Of a stretch of 13,953 nucleotides of DNA, positions 13,927 through 13,953 are shown piece by piece. The notes under the pieces were generated by a model. It was not told the origin of the DNA. It ran no database searches and saw only the letters and a program-made list of their open reading frames with translations. Both the position numbers and the translations under genes were made by a program. Source of the stretch: CAYMLQ01 sp964390795 (GTDB taxonomy: Bacteria; Verrucomicrobiota; Kiritimatiellia; RFP12; UBA1067); contig CAYMLQ010000122.1 in the NCBI GenBank assembly GCA_964390795.1, positions 1 through 13,953 of the forward strand. The letters are read 5' to 3'. How positions within the stretch are numbered: position 1 is the first letter of the stretch; every line of letters starts with the position of its first letter.

Positions 13927-13953
13927 TGGTTGGACCAGTGGGATTCGAACCCA
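13927..13953 (-). tRNA. tRNA 3' end (partial; isotype not determined)
   Basis: Minus strand read from the window edge: TGGG, T-loop TTCGAAT, CCCAC (T-stem), TGGTCCA (acceptor 3' strand), discriminator A, then encoded CCA at 13929-13927. T-loop, stem lengths and spacing fit a standard tRNA. The 5' part, including the anticodon, lies beyond the window. The acceptor implies a 5' end TGGACCA, that is a U1-A72 pair, seen in only a few tRNA types such as Gln and Asn, but with discriminator A I do not assign it. Confidence 0.9.

Overview
This is a GC-rich bacterial window that reads as two gene blocks facing each other, plus a tRNA end. The style suggests a PVC-group bacterium, perhaps Kiritimatiellota. 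The signs are several uroporphyrinogen-decarboxylase (URO-D)-like proteins that do not look like haem enzymes, a TPR/ExbB/ExbD envelope operon, and short dispersed hairpin repeats. One of those repeats encodes the peptide HGRDAHATG, which I associate with that group. The taxonomic guess is inference from gene content and repeat style; no marker gene is present.

Plus strand, 1-6467: a catabolic operon. It starts inside a URO-D-like protein (5' end outside the window). Next come a YqhD/butanol-dehydrogenase-type iron alcohol dehydrogenase and a complete E1-alpha, E1-beta and E2 set of a 2-oxo-acid/acetoin dehydrogenase complex, and then, after a 54-bp double-hairpin repeat, a second full-length URO-D-like protein. 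Stops and starts overlap or nearly touch from the alcohol dehydrogenase to E2, so these genes are probably translated together. The E1 subunits look most like acetoin dehydrogenase AcoA/AcoB. A plausible reading is thiolytic cleavage of acetoin or a related ketone/oxo-acid to an acyl-CoA, with the alcohol dehydrogenase interconverting an aldehyde and alcohol. The two URO-D proteins would act as methyltransferase-like enzymes on a linked substrate. No E3 and no corrinoid protein lie in the window.

Minus strand, 13574 down to 6588: an envelope operon followed by pyrE. The order of transcription is: secreted TPR protein (824 aa), ExbB/TolQ-like channel, ExbD/TolR-like protein, a single-pass protein with a TonB-like C-terminal end, a secreted PQQ-type beta-propeller protein, a LolD/MacB-type ABC ATPase, a second copy of the 54-bp repeat, and orotate phosphoribosyltransferase. 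Three of the junctions are ATGA overlaps. The beta-propeller gene contains a run of 30-bp tandem repeats that goes straight into a 100-N assembly gap.

Minus strand, far right: the 3' end of a tRNA with encoded CCA and a strong intrinsic terminator. Between them and the TPR gene lie about 300 bp of leader with an open frame I cannot identify.

The most notable points are three kinds of short repeat placed in tolerant spots: the 54-bp double hairpin with compensatory base changes, a TTCGGAGTTCGG-type repeat read through in the E2 linker, and the 30-bp repeat read through after a signal peptide. The URO-D/acetoin-dehydrogenase operon and the TPR-Exb-propeller-ABC operon are also unusual gene combinations.
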